DNA of 64,000 bases from contig JACEEZ010022981.1 in assembly GCA_016584305.1 (NCBI GenBank), positions 60,001-124,000 on the forward strand, read 5' to 3'. The stretch comes from Chionoecetes opilio (taxonomy: Eukaryota > Arthropoda > Malacostraca > Decapoda > Majidae). The translations under genes and the position numbers were made by a program. Positions 1 to 9,914 of this stretch are shown here, piece after piece. A model generated the notes under the pieces. It did no database searches. It was given only the letters and a program-made list of their open reading frames with translations, and had not been told where the DNA came from. How positions within the stretch are numbered: the stretch's first letter is position 1; each line of letters begins with the position of its first letter.

Positions 1-158
1 ACCAGGTCTTGAAAACGAAATAATTTCTCAAACGGTTCGTTCCGATCAGAAACAGTATTATTAACGTTTCGTTTTGCGTTCCTCCTCCAAACATAACGTT
101 CCTGAACCGGTTAGAACGAAATGAAAACCGGTTAGAACGTTATTCTCAAACCATGTAA

Positions 159-517
159 TGAATTTTTTTTTTTTGTTTTCTTCACATCTATGTCTATAGC
201 GCCTGTAGGCAGTGGTGACCCAGGGCTCGGATGGTAGACTCTGGAGGTTCACTTGAGGGCTCTGATGGTTGGTCCTCGCCCGTGGTGGCGCAGGCAGGAT
301 TTTTATAGTGACGCCTGTGATTAGAGGCTCATGCCGCCCCCCTGTGTCCTCCGATGCACTCGCAATCGAAGTTAGAGTTGATGAGCAGAGCATGTGGGTG
401 TTCTTAGGCCACTCGACGGTGCAGAAAGGTTTTTGGGGGGGTATTCTTCGGGGATCGAACTCGGGTCACCGAGAACGTCAGTCGGAGACGCTAACCACTC
501 CGCTATCGCCTCCCCAA
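159..517 (-). mobile_element. tRNA-derived SINE, minus strand
   Basis: On the minus strand the sequence starts with a tRNA-like head at about 517-440, with an A-box-like TAGCGGAGTGG and a B-box-like GAGTTCGATCC. A unique body follows and the element ends in an A-rich tail, seen on the plus strand as a poly-T run near 162-180. A diverged copy of the same body lies at about 38,950-39,300, again next to poly-T, confirming a dispersed family. The reading frames across it are not genes. Confidence 0.7.
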
Positions 518-844
518 AATATACTATTATGCTATTAGCCGTAATAAATAATAATGCCTATACATGACTACATTTTTAAAGATGGTAATAAAGCCATACA
601 TTTCATGGTGCATAGTATCCAACAAAATCAAACCCTTAGATGTCGTAAGAACTATATTATTATACGACTTAATTAAGGCAACACATTTACATATACAATA
701 CAGGAAGCGTAGTGTAGGAGTATGCAATCTCAGTCGTCGTAAAGACATGAATAACTAGTTATTTATTAATATTATATATGGTAAAACTATATTAATTCGT
801 AATATCACCAGCCCACTAATTAAATATACCTAATCAATGAGATC

Positions 845-921
845 AATTACTACATGTGGTACTCCAAGGACTCGAACTTAGGACACTCACACCGAAATTC
901 GGCGCACCAAGCATTAGACTA
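845..921 (-). repeat. tRNA-like relic
   Basis: The minus strand contains a TAGTCTAATGCTTGG stretch resembling an A box and a near-perfect B box (AGTTCGAGTCC) about 35 bases later. Acceptor and T-stem pairing is broken, so this is a degenerate tRNA or SINE head rather than a functional tRNA. Confidence 0.45.
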
Positions 922-1466
922 TGAGCACAGTTAAACATTTAAGCACATACTCACGATATATAATCCCTTTTCGAATACTGGATATTAATCTAAGCATATT
1001 CTTAAACCAAACTGCAGTATAATAGTTTAACGATTGCACGATTGGAAGGTGTAATAAAATAAGGGAACGTGATGCATATCACGAAGACATAAGTTCATAA
1101 TTATAAAAGGTAAAAAATAGTTATTCTTCACAAATAAAATGAAAAGTGGTGCATATGATACTATTTGAAACAAAACCACATCGTCAATTGCCAAGTGAAC
1201 AAATACAGTAGACTTAATTAATGTATGTATGTAATACAGATGCATTTACTTAAATAATTTGGCTAATGGAAGTGAAAATGGATTAGTGACCAAATATGGC
1301 ATGGAACGAAAAAATAACGTTATTAACCGGTTACAGGGATTTCAAAATAGCGTTTTTGCTCCGGAACAGTAAATACGATAACGTTTTCGTTTCCGTTTTT
1401 GTTCCGAGCATAATTTCGTTCGTTTCGGTTTTCGTTTTCGTTCCCTTAAACCATTTCCAAGCCCTG

Positions 1467-3770
1467 ATTATAACTCTACTTATCTTTCTCCTAATAATTT
1501 AATATCTTCTTTTCACCTACCTGTTCCGAAATTTTCCTTTGTTACTGCAAGTCTCTCTAATCTTAATTATTATCTTATTATCTTTAGCGTATTATAAATC
1601 TACTTATCTTTCTCCTCATAACTTAATATCTTCTTTTAACCTACGTGTTCAAAAATTTCCCTAATACAACTTTCTCTTTATCATAATTATTAGCTTATTA
1701 TTAATACATCTTATTTTGTCTCTTAACGTAATTATTATCTTCTTATTTTATCTTATAGTAATTCCTATCTTATCTTTACCCTATTATAACTCACCGTATT
1801 ATAACCATCTTTAAATGGCGGCTGAGGTCCACCTGTCACAAGAGAGTAGCTGTGAATGAGAGTCAGAAGAGGAGGAGGAGGAGGAGGGAAAGGAAATAGA
1901 AGAAAAGGAGGAGGAAGAAGAAATAGGAGAAGAGGAGGAGGAGGAGGAGTATCTTCTTCTTGTGACTTTTGACGCTTAGTATCGCATCATATCTCCTCTT
2001 CAACTACGTCTCCTTAGTTAACACACTAGTCAACTCTTCCCTTGGCTATTTCACCTACTGGGATACTATACTAAAACATTTTCATTAGTTTACGGTCCTT
2101 ATACTAAATATTGTCTATGTATAATACTAAGTTAGGTAGAATTATATGTTTTGCCATTGAGTTGGTAACACAGTAAGGTATCTCGATGCTGATTGGTCGG
2201 CGCTGAGGCTTGGAGGGCTGTGATTGGCTGGCCGAGGTGGTGATGGTGGTGGTCATTGTTTACATTTTTCAGCTCGTCCTTCTATCCTACCTCCTCATGG
2301 TTTATTTAAGGTCTATTATTCATCCTTTTCTACCTATTGGGTGTGACTTTATCCTGCCTTGTGTCATCTTCCATTGAGCGAGAAACAATCCATATGAGTA
2401 GTCTACTTAAGTACCGGTTGTGGAAATTATCCACCAACCACCCTCTCATAATTGGTAGAGTGGTGGTTTGTTTCCCCCCCCCCCCCTAGTGAGGAAGTTA
2501 TTGTCCGCTCATCATAGGGGTGCGTATAGGGATGTATATATATATAATCTAAATGGTAATGGGTATTATTTAAGGTAATTTAAGTAAATGATAAGTACTG
2601 GGATAATATTAATGAACATTCTCAGTGCTATTAACCATTTGCACCTTATATAATTAGCACCTTGGTTTGAAGCGCGGTCATTGGCTATCGTCATTAGAGT
2701 CTAGGTCATCTGGAAGTATACACGTGGCTAAGGATTAGTAGCCGGGCCTCGTCGCCGCTTGGAAATTCAGTACTTTTCCAGACCCTCGCGGAGTAACATC
2801 TAATATACTATCAGTACACTCCACACCTCTATCGAGTTAACATCTTATTAAATATACGTGCTTGTCTATAAGTACAAGTACAAGTATAGTACACTACCAG
2901 TTCCCACAGGATTAATATCTCTTCTCTGATTATAATGAAGAGATTTGTACATACGTTAATGTTGCACATATAAGTGATAAAACAATAGGACGTGTTAAAA
3001 TTCAACACAAGTGATTATAGCCGCGCGTCATGGATAACTGGGTTATGAAAACCTACTGACGCCCATAACAATACACACCGCCTCCAGCCAAAGCCGTCTG
3101 TATACGCAGGCTTTCTACATAGAGACGGCTTTGCTCCAGCCCTCCGCCTCTGTCGATCACGGCGACCACTTCGTATCACGGAACAGGCAGTATTAATCAA
3201 GCCTACGTAATTCAACCCTACTATCCACCGATAAGTATCCTAGTTAGTTGATTAGCTGGGGTATTGTGTCGGGATGAGATAGAATATGGGTTTTGATTAG
3301 GTAAGACCTCATATTAAATATATGTGTGTGACATAAATTCCCACACCGGTAGTTAAGTAAGTTTAGTGGTTATTGAGGTAGTTAGGCGAGGTTAGAATTC
3401 TGTGAGGCAATCAAAAGACTCTTAAAGATAAACTATTAACTGCTCTGTCACGTTATTGCTATATCAGTGTATTAGAATAGGGTTTAGAAATGATGAATTT
3501 AATGTACGTTCAGTTTTTTTTTTATCTATTCAGTGGGTTTTTTTTAACAGATAGAAAGGAAATGAGGAAACGGTTGAAAGATGACGTGATTGGAAAAATT
3601 TGGAACCACTTTCGAAGTTTCGTCTAGGGTTGTGCGGTTACTTTTCATACTGTTTTTGCCCATCGCTTAGTCAACACCTACCTGCCTTCCTCCTGTTACA
3701 CGTGTTGTTGACATTCTCTGGTCTGTAATATATTGAGCAACTGTTTGCTTTCTCGTGTTTTAGATGGAGG
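1467..3770. other. AT-rich intergenic spacer
   Basis: I see no supported gene here. It contains a GGA-rich tract (about 1,866-1,955), a short stretch near 1,955-2,090 resembling parts of 38,568-38,640 and the module near 39,300, a C run near 2,476, and a small hairpin at 3,089-3,133 with an 11-bp stem. Confidence 0.6.
1866..1955. repeat. GGA/GAA purine-rich microsatellite
   Basis: Imperfect run of GGA and GAA triplets on the plus strand. Confidence 0.8.
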
Positions 3771-4269
3771 AGTGTGGGGTTTAGTTGTTTTAATCCCGTT
3801 CATTATTGCCCCGGTAATCCATTGGTTTATCGGGGAGGCAAGGGCGACGTACCTTCCCTCTTCTTTCCCCATTTTGGGGGACGTCAGGGTGCCCCCTTTT
3901 TCCAGCCGGTGTCTGTCTCTGCCCTTTTGGCTTTGCCTTCGGGGTGGCGAATGGGACGTCCGTGGTGATTACTGGCGGCCGGGGCTACACCTACGCCTAC
4001 GCCCTATGTCTCGGGGCAGGGCTTTCGGGGCCTTCTGGTTGCCACGTGTACTCTGGCCCGCCCCGCCCATCCTCGTTCTGTGGGGACGGGGCAGGGCCCC
4101 GTCCTTTGTAGCATATAGTTATATAGGTTTATAGCTATTTGTTTATATGTTTGACATATGATGTATATGTGCTATATATGTTTTGGCCCCGGGTTCCCAT
4201 TTCCGGGGCGGCCGTCCGGGGCGGCGCTCATCATTCTGCGCCCCCATTTTTTGGGGGGCGGAGGTGTGT

Positions 4270-5470
4270 GTCCTCTTTCAGCCCTCCTCACCCCCCCCCC
4301 ACCCCCCTCTACGGGAGGGCGCTGTGCTGTCGGTTTGCTGTCGATTCCTGCCTCTACACGTGGGGACCGGAGTGCGACGATTCAGCCGTCCTGCCCTGGC
4401 CCCCCCTCACGCCCCTCTGCCCCCCCTTCGGGTGGGGATATGGGTCAGTGTTGGTGGAGGGCGACGCCCGGAGTGCTGTCGCGTCGTGGCTTTGGCTGCT
4501 CGACTGCTCCATTCCCTGCCCTCTTTGCCTTCCTTGCCAGGAAGGGGAGAGGGAGCGTGGTGATTCATGGGCCTGAGGATTCCTGCCGCTGCCGCCCCCC
4601 CCTCTCGCCACTCTGCCCAGCCTCCCTTCGGGGGGGGGGGGGGTCGGTGTTGGTGGGGGGCGCTGCCCGGTTTGCTGTTGATTCCTGCCTCGACACATGG
4701 GGACCGGTGTGCGACGATTCAGCCGTCCTGCCCTGTCACCCCTCACGCCCCTCTGCCCCCCCCTTCGGGTGGGGGTATGGATCAGTGTTGGAAGAGGGCG
4801 ACGCCCGGAGTGCTGTCGCGTCGTGGCTTTGGCCGCTCGACTCCTCCGTTCCCTGCCCTCTTTGCCTTCATTGCCAGGTAGGGGAGAGGGTGCGTGGTGT
4901 TTCTTGGTGCCTAGGGATTCGCACCGCCTCCCGCCCCATCTCCTCTCCGTGGGTCGGGGCGGGGCGTGCAGCGGGTCGTGGCTTACCTCGTCGGGGCAGG
5001 TGTGCTTCGATGCAGTCTTGGCCTGGATCCTCCCACCACTCTACCCCCACCCTCCGGGAGGGGCATTGGGTCGGTGGTTGAGGCGTCGCCTGGAGCTTTG
5101 TCTTTCATGGCGTTGCTACTCAACTCTTCCATTCTCTGCCCTCTTTGCGTTCCTTTTCAAGGAGGGGATAAGGGAACGTGGTGATTCTTGGCACCTGGGA
5201 CTATGCCCGCCCCCACCCGTCCCCTCTCCGGGGGACGGGCGGGGCTTGCGGCCGTTCGTGACTTGCCGCGTCGGGCTGGAGTGCGAAGTTTTGGTCATGG
5301 TAAGGCCCCTTCTCCCGCCCCTCTACTTCCCCCTCCGGGAGGGAGAGTTGGTCGGTGTTGGTGGAGGCGCCCGGTGCTTTGTCGTTAGTGGCTTTGCTAC
5401 CTGACTCCATTTCCTGCCCTCTTTGCCTTCGTTTGGCGCCTGGGGCTCCGCCCTCTCCTCCCCCCCCTTT
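4270..5470. repeat. Imperfect tandem repeats in GC-rich block
   Basis: Recognisable blocks recur at about 4,330-4,570, 4,660-4,910, 5,040-5,195 and 5,330-5,440. Shared words include TCCTGCCTCnACAC, CCCGGAGTGCTGTCGCGTCG and CCCTGCCCTCTTTGCCTTC. Unit spacing is roughly 250-340 bases. Repeats of this kind are often found in the leader regions of retroelements, but no function is visible. Confidence 0.7.
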
Positions 5471-6582
5471 CCCCCTCTCCGTTCGCGGCTGGGGGCGGGG
5501 CAGGGTGTTTGGTGGTTTGTGGCTCGCACCGTCCGAATAAGGTCCTTCTCTGCTTGTGGGGTGAGGGCGTTTCGTTCTGCGGTTCGTCCCTTCCCTCTCC
5601 CTGTTTTGCCTCCCTTTTCGGAGGTTTCTCTGCAAAGCCCAGGGCTGCCGCCCTGCTCAGCCCAGCCCACGTCCCGGTGAATCAAGCTCTGCTCCTCGCA
5701 TGCCCCGTGCCTCCGGTCAGCCCTCTACCGTCCTGAAAGGTGCCCGGTCGGGCGTTGCTGGCTGACGGTCATTTTTCTGGAGGGCGTTGTGCCCTGCCTT
5801 CCCGGCGGGGCCTTTGCTGTCCTTATGGATTTCTGGTCGCGGGCCTTGGAGTCTCGCACCCGCCACCACTTCCGTCTGTCCTGGCCAGACGGGGCTCTGG
5901 GTTCCCGTCTGGGCCTCGGCTGTTCGTCCTCCTCGTCTCACATCGTCTCACCTCTCGTCTCGTCCTCACCGCTCCTCGTCTCACGCTTTTCAGCCTGCTG
6001 CCTCTGCTTCATTTCGGTCGCCGTCGGTCATGCTGATAATGGATGAGGATATGGTGGTGTATTCTGCCCCTCCCCTTCACCGCGGTTCGCGGGTCGTGGC
6101 CTTCCAGGGTAGGGACGTCGCTGCTCCGGTTCGGCGGGCGTCCCCGGGGCCTTCCCCATCCTCACCCCCCGTTCCTCTGGAGTGGTTGGGGTGGATGGTC
6201 TCTGTGATCACCTTACTGGTGTGAATGGAGGTCCATTTACCAACCGGGACCTGTTCTTCGCCTCGACTGAGTCACAGGTCACCCTCTTCCGCGTCCCTCT
6301 CGCCAGGGTTTGCTTCTGCGACTGCGGGCTTCGGCGATGTCATGCTGGGAGTGCTCGAACGGGGATGGGGTTGTGGCCTTCCGGAAAGGTGGCGGTTCGT
6401 GGTCTTCCACCTCCCTGCTTCCTGTCTGCCGGGGGCTTCCTCCTTCCTTTTTGCTGCGGAGCCTTCCACTTGCGTCTTCCCTCGTCCCTCCGGGGGTGTT
6501 TCCTCCGACTTGTTTGCTTGAGTGCCGGTGCTGGCGTCGTTTGCCTGCCTGACTTTCGCCAGGAGGGTGCACGGGTGGTCAG

Positions 6583-7005
6583 GTGGTTTTCTCTTGGTGG
6601 CCAGTCCCAGCCCTGGTCTCGCTATCTGCTGTCTGGCGGGGGCTGGCGACCGCGTGTGCCGCGTTCGGTGACCCCCTCCTCGAGGACGGGGCCGTCGCTG
6701 GCCGCTTGGCCCTTCGGCATGAGGCCTTTCGTGGCCTGCCGGTGATGTCTCGACACCAGGTTCTCCGGATTGGCCCCTTCGCTTCGGGGGTCTTGTCGGA
6801 GCCTTTCCTGCTACGGTGTCTCGCCTCGTCCCCCCCCCCCCTCCCCCACCGTCGGGCTGGTGTCTCCTCAGGCCCCCAGACCCTCTCGGTCGGGGGGTTG
6901 CGGGTAGGGGCCCCGCAGGGAACGCCAGGACTCCTTTTGTCTGGAAGGGCAGTCCCCGCACGTTCGCCAGCGGCAGGGTGGCCTCCTGGAGCTTGGGTGG
7001 CATAA
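6583..7005 (+). pseudogene. Coding-like fragment, unknown retroelement
   Basis: The plus frame contains a compact leucine- and arginine-rich stretch with the segments LLEDGAVAGRLALRHEAF and VMSRHQVLRIGPFASGVL, which look like genuine helical protein rather than GC-driven noise. I do not recognise a family with confidence; a gag-like region of a GC-rich retroelement is a guess based on context. No initiating ATG is convincing, the frame does not connect cleanly to neighbouring open frames, and no splice sites are evident. An unrelated GC-biased frame cannot be excluded. Confidence 0.25.
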
Positions 7006-7170
7006 CCGATGCGGGTCTTCCTGGTTCGAGTGCTCCTAGTCCCGGGCTTTTCACTCCGGGCATACTGTCTTCCCCTGGGCCGCCACCTAGGGTCGCTCTG
7101 GTTTCCCGTTCCTCCCTTCCTGGGCCTCCTCACTGTGTTTCGGGTGGCCTGTCCGAAGAGGACCCATTAG

Positions 7171-7489
7171 CACGGATGACTATAAAAAGGTACAAAATTC
7201 AATAAATAAAAGAATAAAGAACTCAAGGAACAACCAAGTCATACATTTCAATACCTCACTATACGTAAACACCTTGGCATCCGACGGCGTTCATTGGATA
7301 AATGAGGGAAGAAATAAAGTAAATGACAAGCTGTTAACAGTAATCAGGGGTCATCTAGAGATGAATGAACCAGAAACGGCGGAGAACCACACCTATTAGT
7401 CACGGGAAACCCGAGTGTCCTGTTGACCGACGGAACACGGGAATCGAGTCCCTACCCGCGTCTATAAGAGGTGTTTGTCCAGCGTCATC
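7171..7489 (+). other. Leader upstream of retroelement gag
   Basis: The GC-rich block gives way here to ordinary composition. A TATAAAAAGG box-like sequence lies near 7,181 and AATAAA near 7,202, as might occur in an LTR. No matching downstream copy was found, so LTR ends and a primer-binding site cannot be fixed. A TGGCATCC near 7,274 could be a primer-binding site, but this is speculative. Confidence 0.3.
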
Positions 7490-8596
7490 ATGAGTTGGGA
7501 AGATACCATATTTCCCGAGGTGAAAACGGAGGAGGAGGAGGAAGAAGGTGCAGACAAAGTGAGACGGTTAGAAGATTTAGTGGATGAATTAAGAACACAG
7601 CTAAATCAAACAAACCCTTTCCATACCCCTCAATTATCCATGAATAGCGTGAAAGAGGGACTCACCAAACCTCGAGATATTTCATTATTGGAGTTACATC
7701 AACTACAAGGCCTCGACGCAACGGCCCGCCTCCAAATGTTCTTTAAATTAATAGAGCAATGTAGCTCGAGCGACGCGACACGCATCCAAATTGCAAAAGG
7801 GAGAGTGAGCTCAGAACTCTCAATCTTAATTCACAACTATCAAGCAAACCATAAAATAGAAACTTGGGCAGCACTTAGAAATCTTTTCGAAACCGAGTTC
7901 GCCACCGAAGTGAGTGTTGATAGAGCCTGGCAGAAATTGGAGGCAATGGGTTACGACTGGGGGGAATCTCCTCAAGCTTTCACCCATCGTTTTATTTGCC
8001 AACATGCGGTGATTGCGACTAAATTCCCAAATGAAAAATTCCCCAACCGTGATAAGACCATAAAGAGAAAACTGCGGTACGTCCTACCAGCCGCGTCGCG
8101 AAAGAAACTAGAAGGATTCCTGGATGAAGGATATCCCCTTAAAAAATTCATAGACCGTCTCGAGCACGAACGCCAACTGCTCGAAGAGAGACACACTCCA
8201 AGGGTTAACAAGATCCCGGCACATAAGAAAGAAGGAAAAGTGCTGGACGAGAAAGAAACCGATAAGCCTATACACTCCCCAAACCCCGAGACCACCAAAG
8301 ACGAAGTGGAGGAACTAAGACAACAAGTCCGAGAACTTAAGACCCGTTTGGCCCAAGAGAAAAACGAAAGACCCCCACTATTTGAAACACCCACTCGCAA
8401 GTACTGCGCCTATTGTCAGACGAAAACACATACCCTTCAGGAATGTTGGAGAAAACCTCCATTAGGTCATTGTTTCGATTGTCGTAGATCCGGATGCCGG
8501 AGGAGAAATCGTGGTTGTCCTGGACGCGCCCGCGAACGTACGGGAAGTAACAACCAAACCCCGAGCCACGCCCACAGCCCAAAGCAACAATCATGA
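7490..8596 (+). CDS. Ty3/Gypsy-like gag polyprotein
   Basis: This 368-residue frame is the capsid-type structural protein of an LTR retroelement. The start chosen is the ATG giving MSWEDTIF; the longer open frame would need a TTG start. An acidic, coiled-coil-like N-terminus (EEEEEEGADKVRRLEDLVDEL) is followed by a helical capsid-like core, then a charged region. Near the C-terminus there is a CCHC zinc knuckle, CAYCQTKTHTLQEC (C-x2-C-x4-H-x4-C, from 8,405), and a second cysteine cluster beginning CFDC. The frame is undamaged and ends at a single TGA, after which the same frame stays open through protease and reverse transcriptase. It is probably a domesticated-age or recently active copy; the clean frame argues against long decay. 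Confidence 0.8.
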   Translation: MSWEDTIFPEVKTEEEEEEGADKVRRLEDLVDELRTQLNQTNPFHTPQLSMNSVKEGLTKPRDISLLELHQLQGLDATARLQMFFKLIEQCSSSDATRIQIAKGRVSSELSILIHNYQANHKIETWAALRNLFETEFATEVSVDRAWQKLEAMGYDWGESPQAFTHRFICQHAVIATKFPNEKFPNRDKTIKRKLRYVLPAASRKKLEGFLDEGYPLKKFIDRLEHERQLLEERHTPRVNKIPAHKKEGKVLDEKETDKPIHSPNPETTKDEVEELRQQVRELKTRLAQEKNERPPLFETPTRKYCAYCQTKTHTLQECWRKPPLGHCFDCRRSGCRRRNRGCPGRARERTGSNNQTPSHAHSPKQQS

Positions 8597-8601
8597 CTAG
8601 A
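8591..8601 (+). promoter_or_regulatory. Possible UGA readthrough site, gag-pol
   Basis: The gag stop is TGA followed directly by CTAG. UGA-CUA(G) is a well-known leaky stop context that supports readthrough in viruses and some animal genes. Pol continues in the same frame with no ATG close to the stop and no further stop for over 400 codons. That arrangement is what stop-codon suppression, rather than frameshifting, would require. The alternative is a simple nonsense mutation in a fused gag-pol frame. Confidence 0.45.
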
Positions 8602-9914
8602 CGGTGACGATATTTCACCCACTATCCATGTAAATATCAACGGGAAAATAGTAGAAGCCATAGTAAACACGGGGAGTGGTTATACATTAATCAAAGAATG
8701 TACCGCAAAACGAATCGGAGGGGAAATAAATTTACGACGAAATCCTCCTCACCTCGTGGGAATCACAGATACACCGTTGAAAATTATCGGTATGATATGG
8801 GCGGAAATTGAAATCAGTGATGAACAAAAATGTAAAAAATGGTTCCCGGTTGTCCCAGACTCTTATCTCATCGGTGATGTGCTTCTTGGTTGTGACATAC
8901 TCACAAAGGCCACCCTCACATGGGACGGGAAAAGTAGAGCGATGCGCTGGGGTGGTAGCCCTCATGCAGTTAATCATATTCGCCGAAAGAGAAACAAAAT
9001 CGAAAGAATACACAGACATACTGTAGGACTCACAAGTCCGTCACAGGCCTCCTCACAAATAAGCCTTCTCAATCAGGTAAAAATAAACCCTTACCAATCC
9101 ACATTTATGTCTGTCAACGTAAAAGAGATCCCAGGTTCTGACCTACTTATCTATCCTCAGGAAAGAGTCAGTAAAAATAGTCACCCCTACTTAGTACAAG
9201 TGACATCAGAAAGTGCTATTTACTTCCCTTTCACGAATAATACCAAGAAGGAAAAGGTTTTTCGCAAAGGCACTATCCTCGGTTCATACGACAAGGTAGA
9301 AATTCCTCCATCTGCAAAAATCAACTCCACTCATGAAATACACAATGACATACTACCGGAAAACAATAGAGTACAACCAAAAGGAACTCGAACCCAAAGG
9401 CTGAAAGAATTAATTAAGGGACAAAAATGGCAGCACCTGCCGGTTTCGGAACAAAAAGAGTTACAAGAGGTAATTCTAGAGAATGACCCTCTTTTCATCT
9501 TAGACCAGAATGAATTAGGACTCATCAGCGGTCCTCCGGTTCACATTAAAGTGGCTGACCCTCAACCCAGTCGAGGACCTACATACCGCTATCCCGAGAA
9601 AGCAAAGGAGCTAATTTCACATATGCTTCAAGACATGGAAGACCGAAATATCATAGAACAATCCACGGCCGCATGGTTGTCACCAATTGTCTTGGTAAAT
9701 AAACTGGATGGTAGTAAAAGAATGTGTTTAGACTATCGACACATAAATAAACACCTCGCCACTGACATCTACCCACTTCCAAGATTAGGGAATTTGGTAG
9801 AAAAGCCGCGGGTCAAAAAATTTTTATGTTACCCTAGACTGCGCGGGGCATACTTCCAGAATTACTCGATGACAAAAAGCCGTGATCTAAACCCCCTTTC
9901 ACGAGGGTGTCCTT
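8597..9914 (+). pseudogene. Pol: protease and start of reverse transcriptase
   Basis: In frame with gag and open for about 439 codons. An aspartic-protease-like domain comes first, with its active-site segment at about 8,657-8,680 reading AIVNTGSGYTLI: Asn stands where the catalytic Asp of D-T/S-G is expected. The later protease motif DVLLGCDIL is present. A linker follows, then reverse-transcriptase fingers motifs, SPIVLVNKLDGSKRMCLDYR and a degraded GAYFQ. Family architecture is Ty3/Gypsy-type. The frame becomes unreadable from about 9,800-9,900 onward. The missing catalytic Asp suggests an inactive copy unless it is a sequencing error. Confidence 0.8.

Larger units (their letters stand above)
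3..1466. mobile_element. hAT-like element with SINE insert
   Basis: The left end reads CAGGTCTTGAAAACG and the right end is its imperfect inverse, reading CAGGGCTTGGAAATGG on the minus strand. Both subterminal regions are rich in AACG/CGTT words. The right end is followed by ATTATAAC (1467-1474), and the only two flanking bases visible on the left are AC, the last two bases of that octamer. This fits an 8-bp target duplication, the hAT hallmark, although most of the left copy lies outside the window. No transposase is visible, so it is non-autonomous. Confidence 0.55.
3771..7170. other. GC-rich block, possible retroelement
   Basis: Base composition changes sharply from AT-rich to strongly GC-rich and back at about 7,170. 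Overlapping open frames occur on both strands, as expected when stop codons are rare, so most are not genes. Part of the plus strand between 6,583 and 7,005 reads like real protein (see that entry). The block may be the 5' part of a GC-rich retroelement interrupted near 7,170; this is inference. Confidence 0.4.

Noticed and set aside
4158..5404. Overlapping frames up to 307 residues in the GC-rich block
   Set aside because: They translate imperfect repeats and are open on both strands; no start context or domain supports them.
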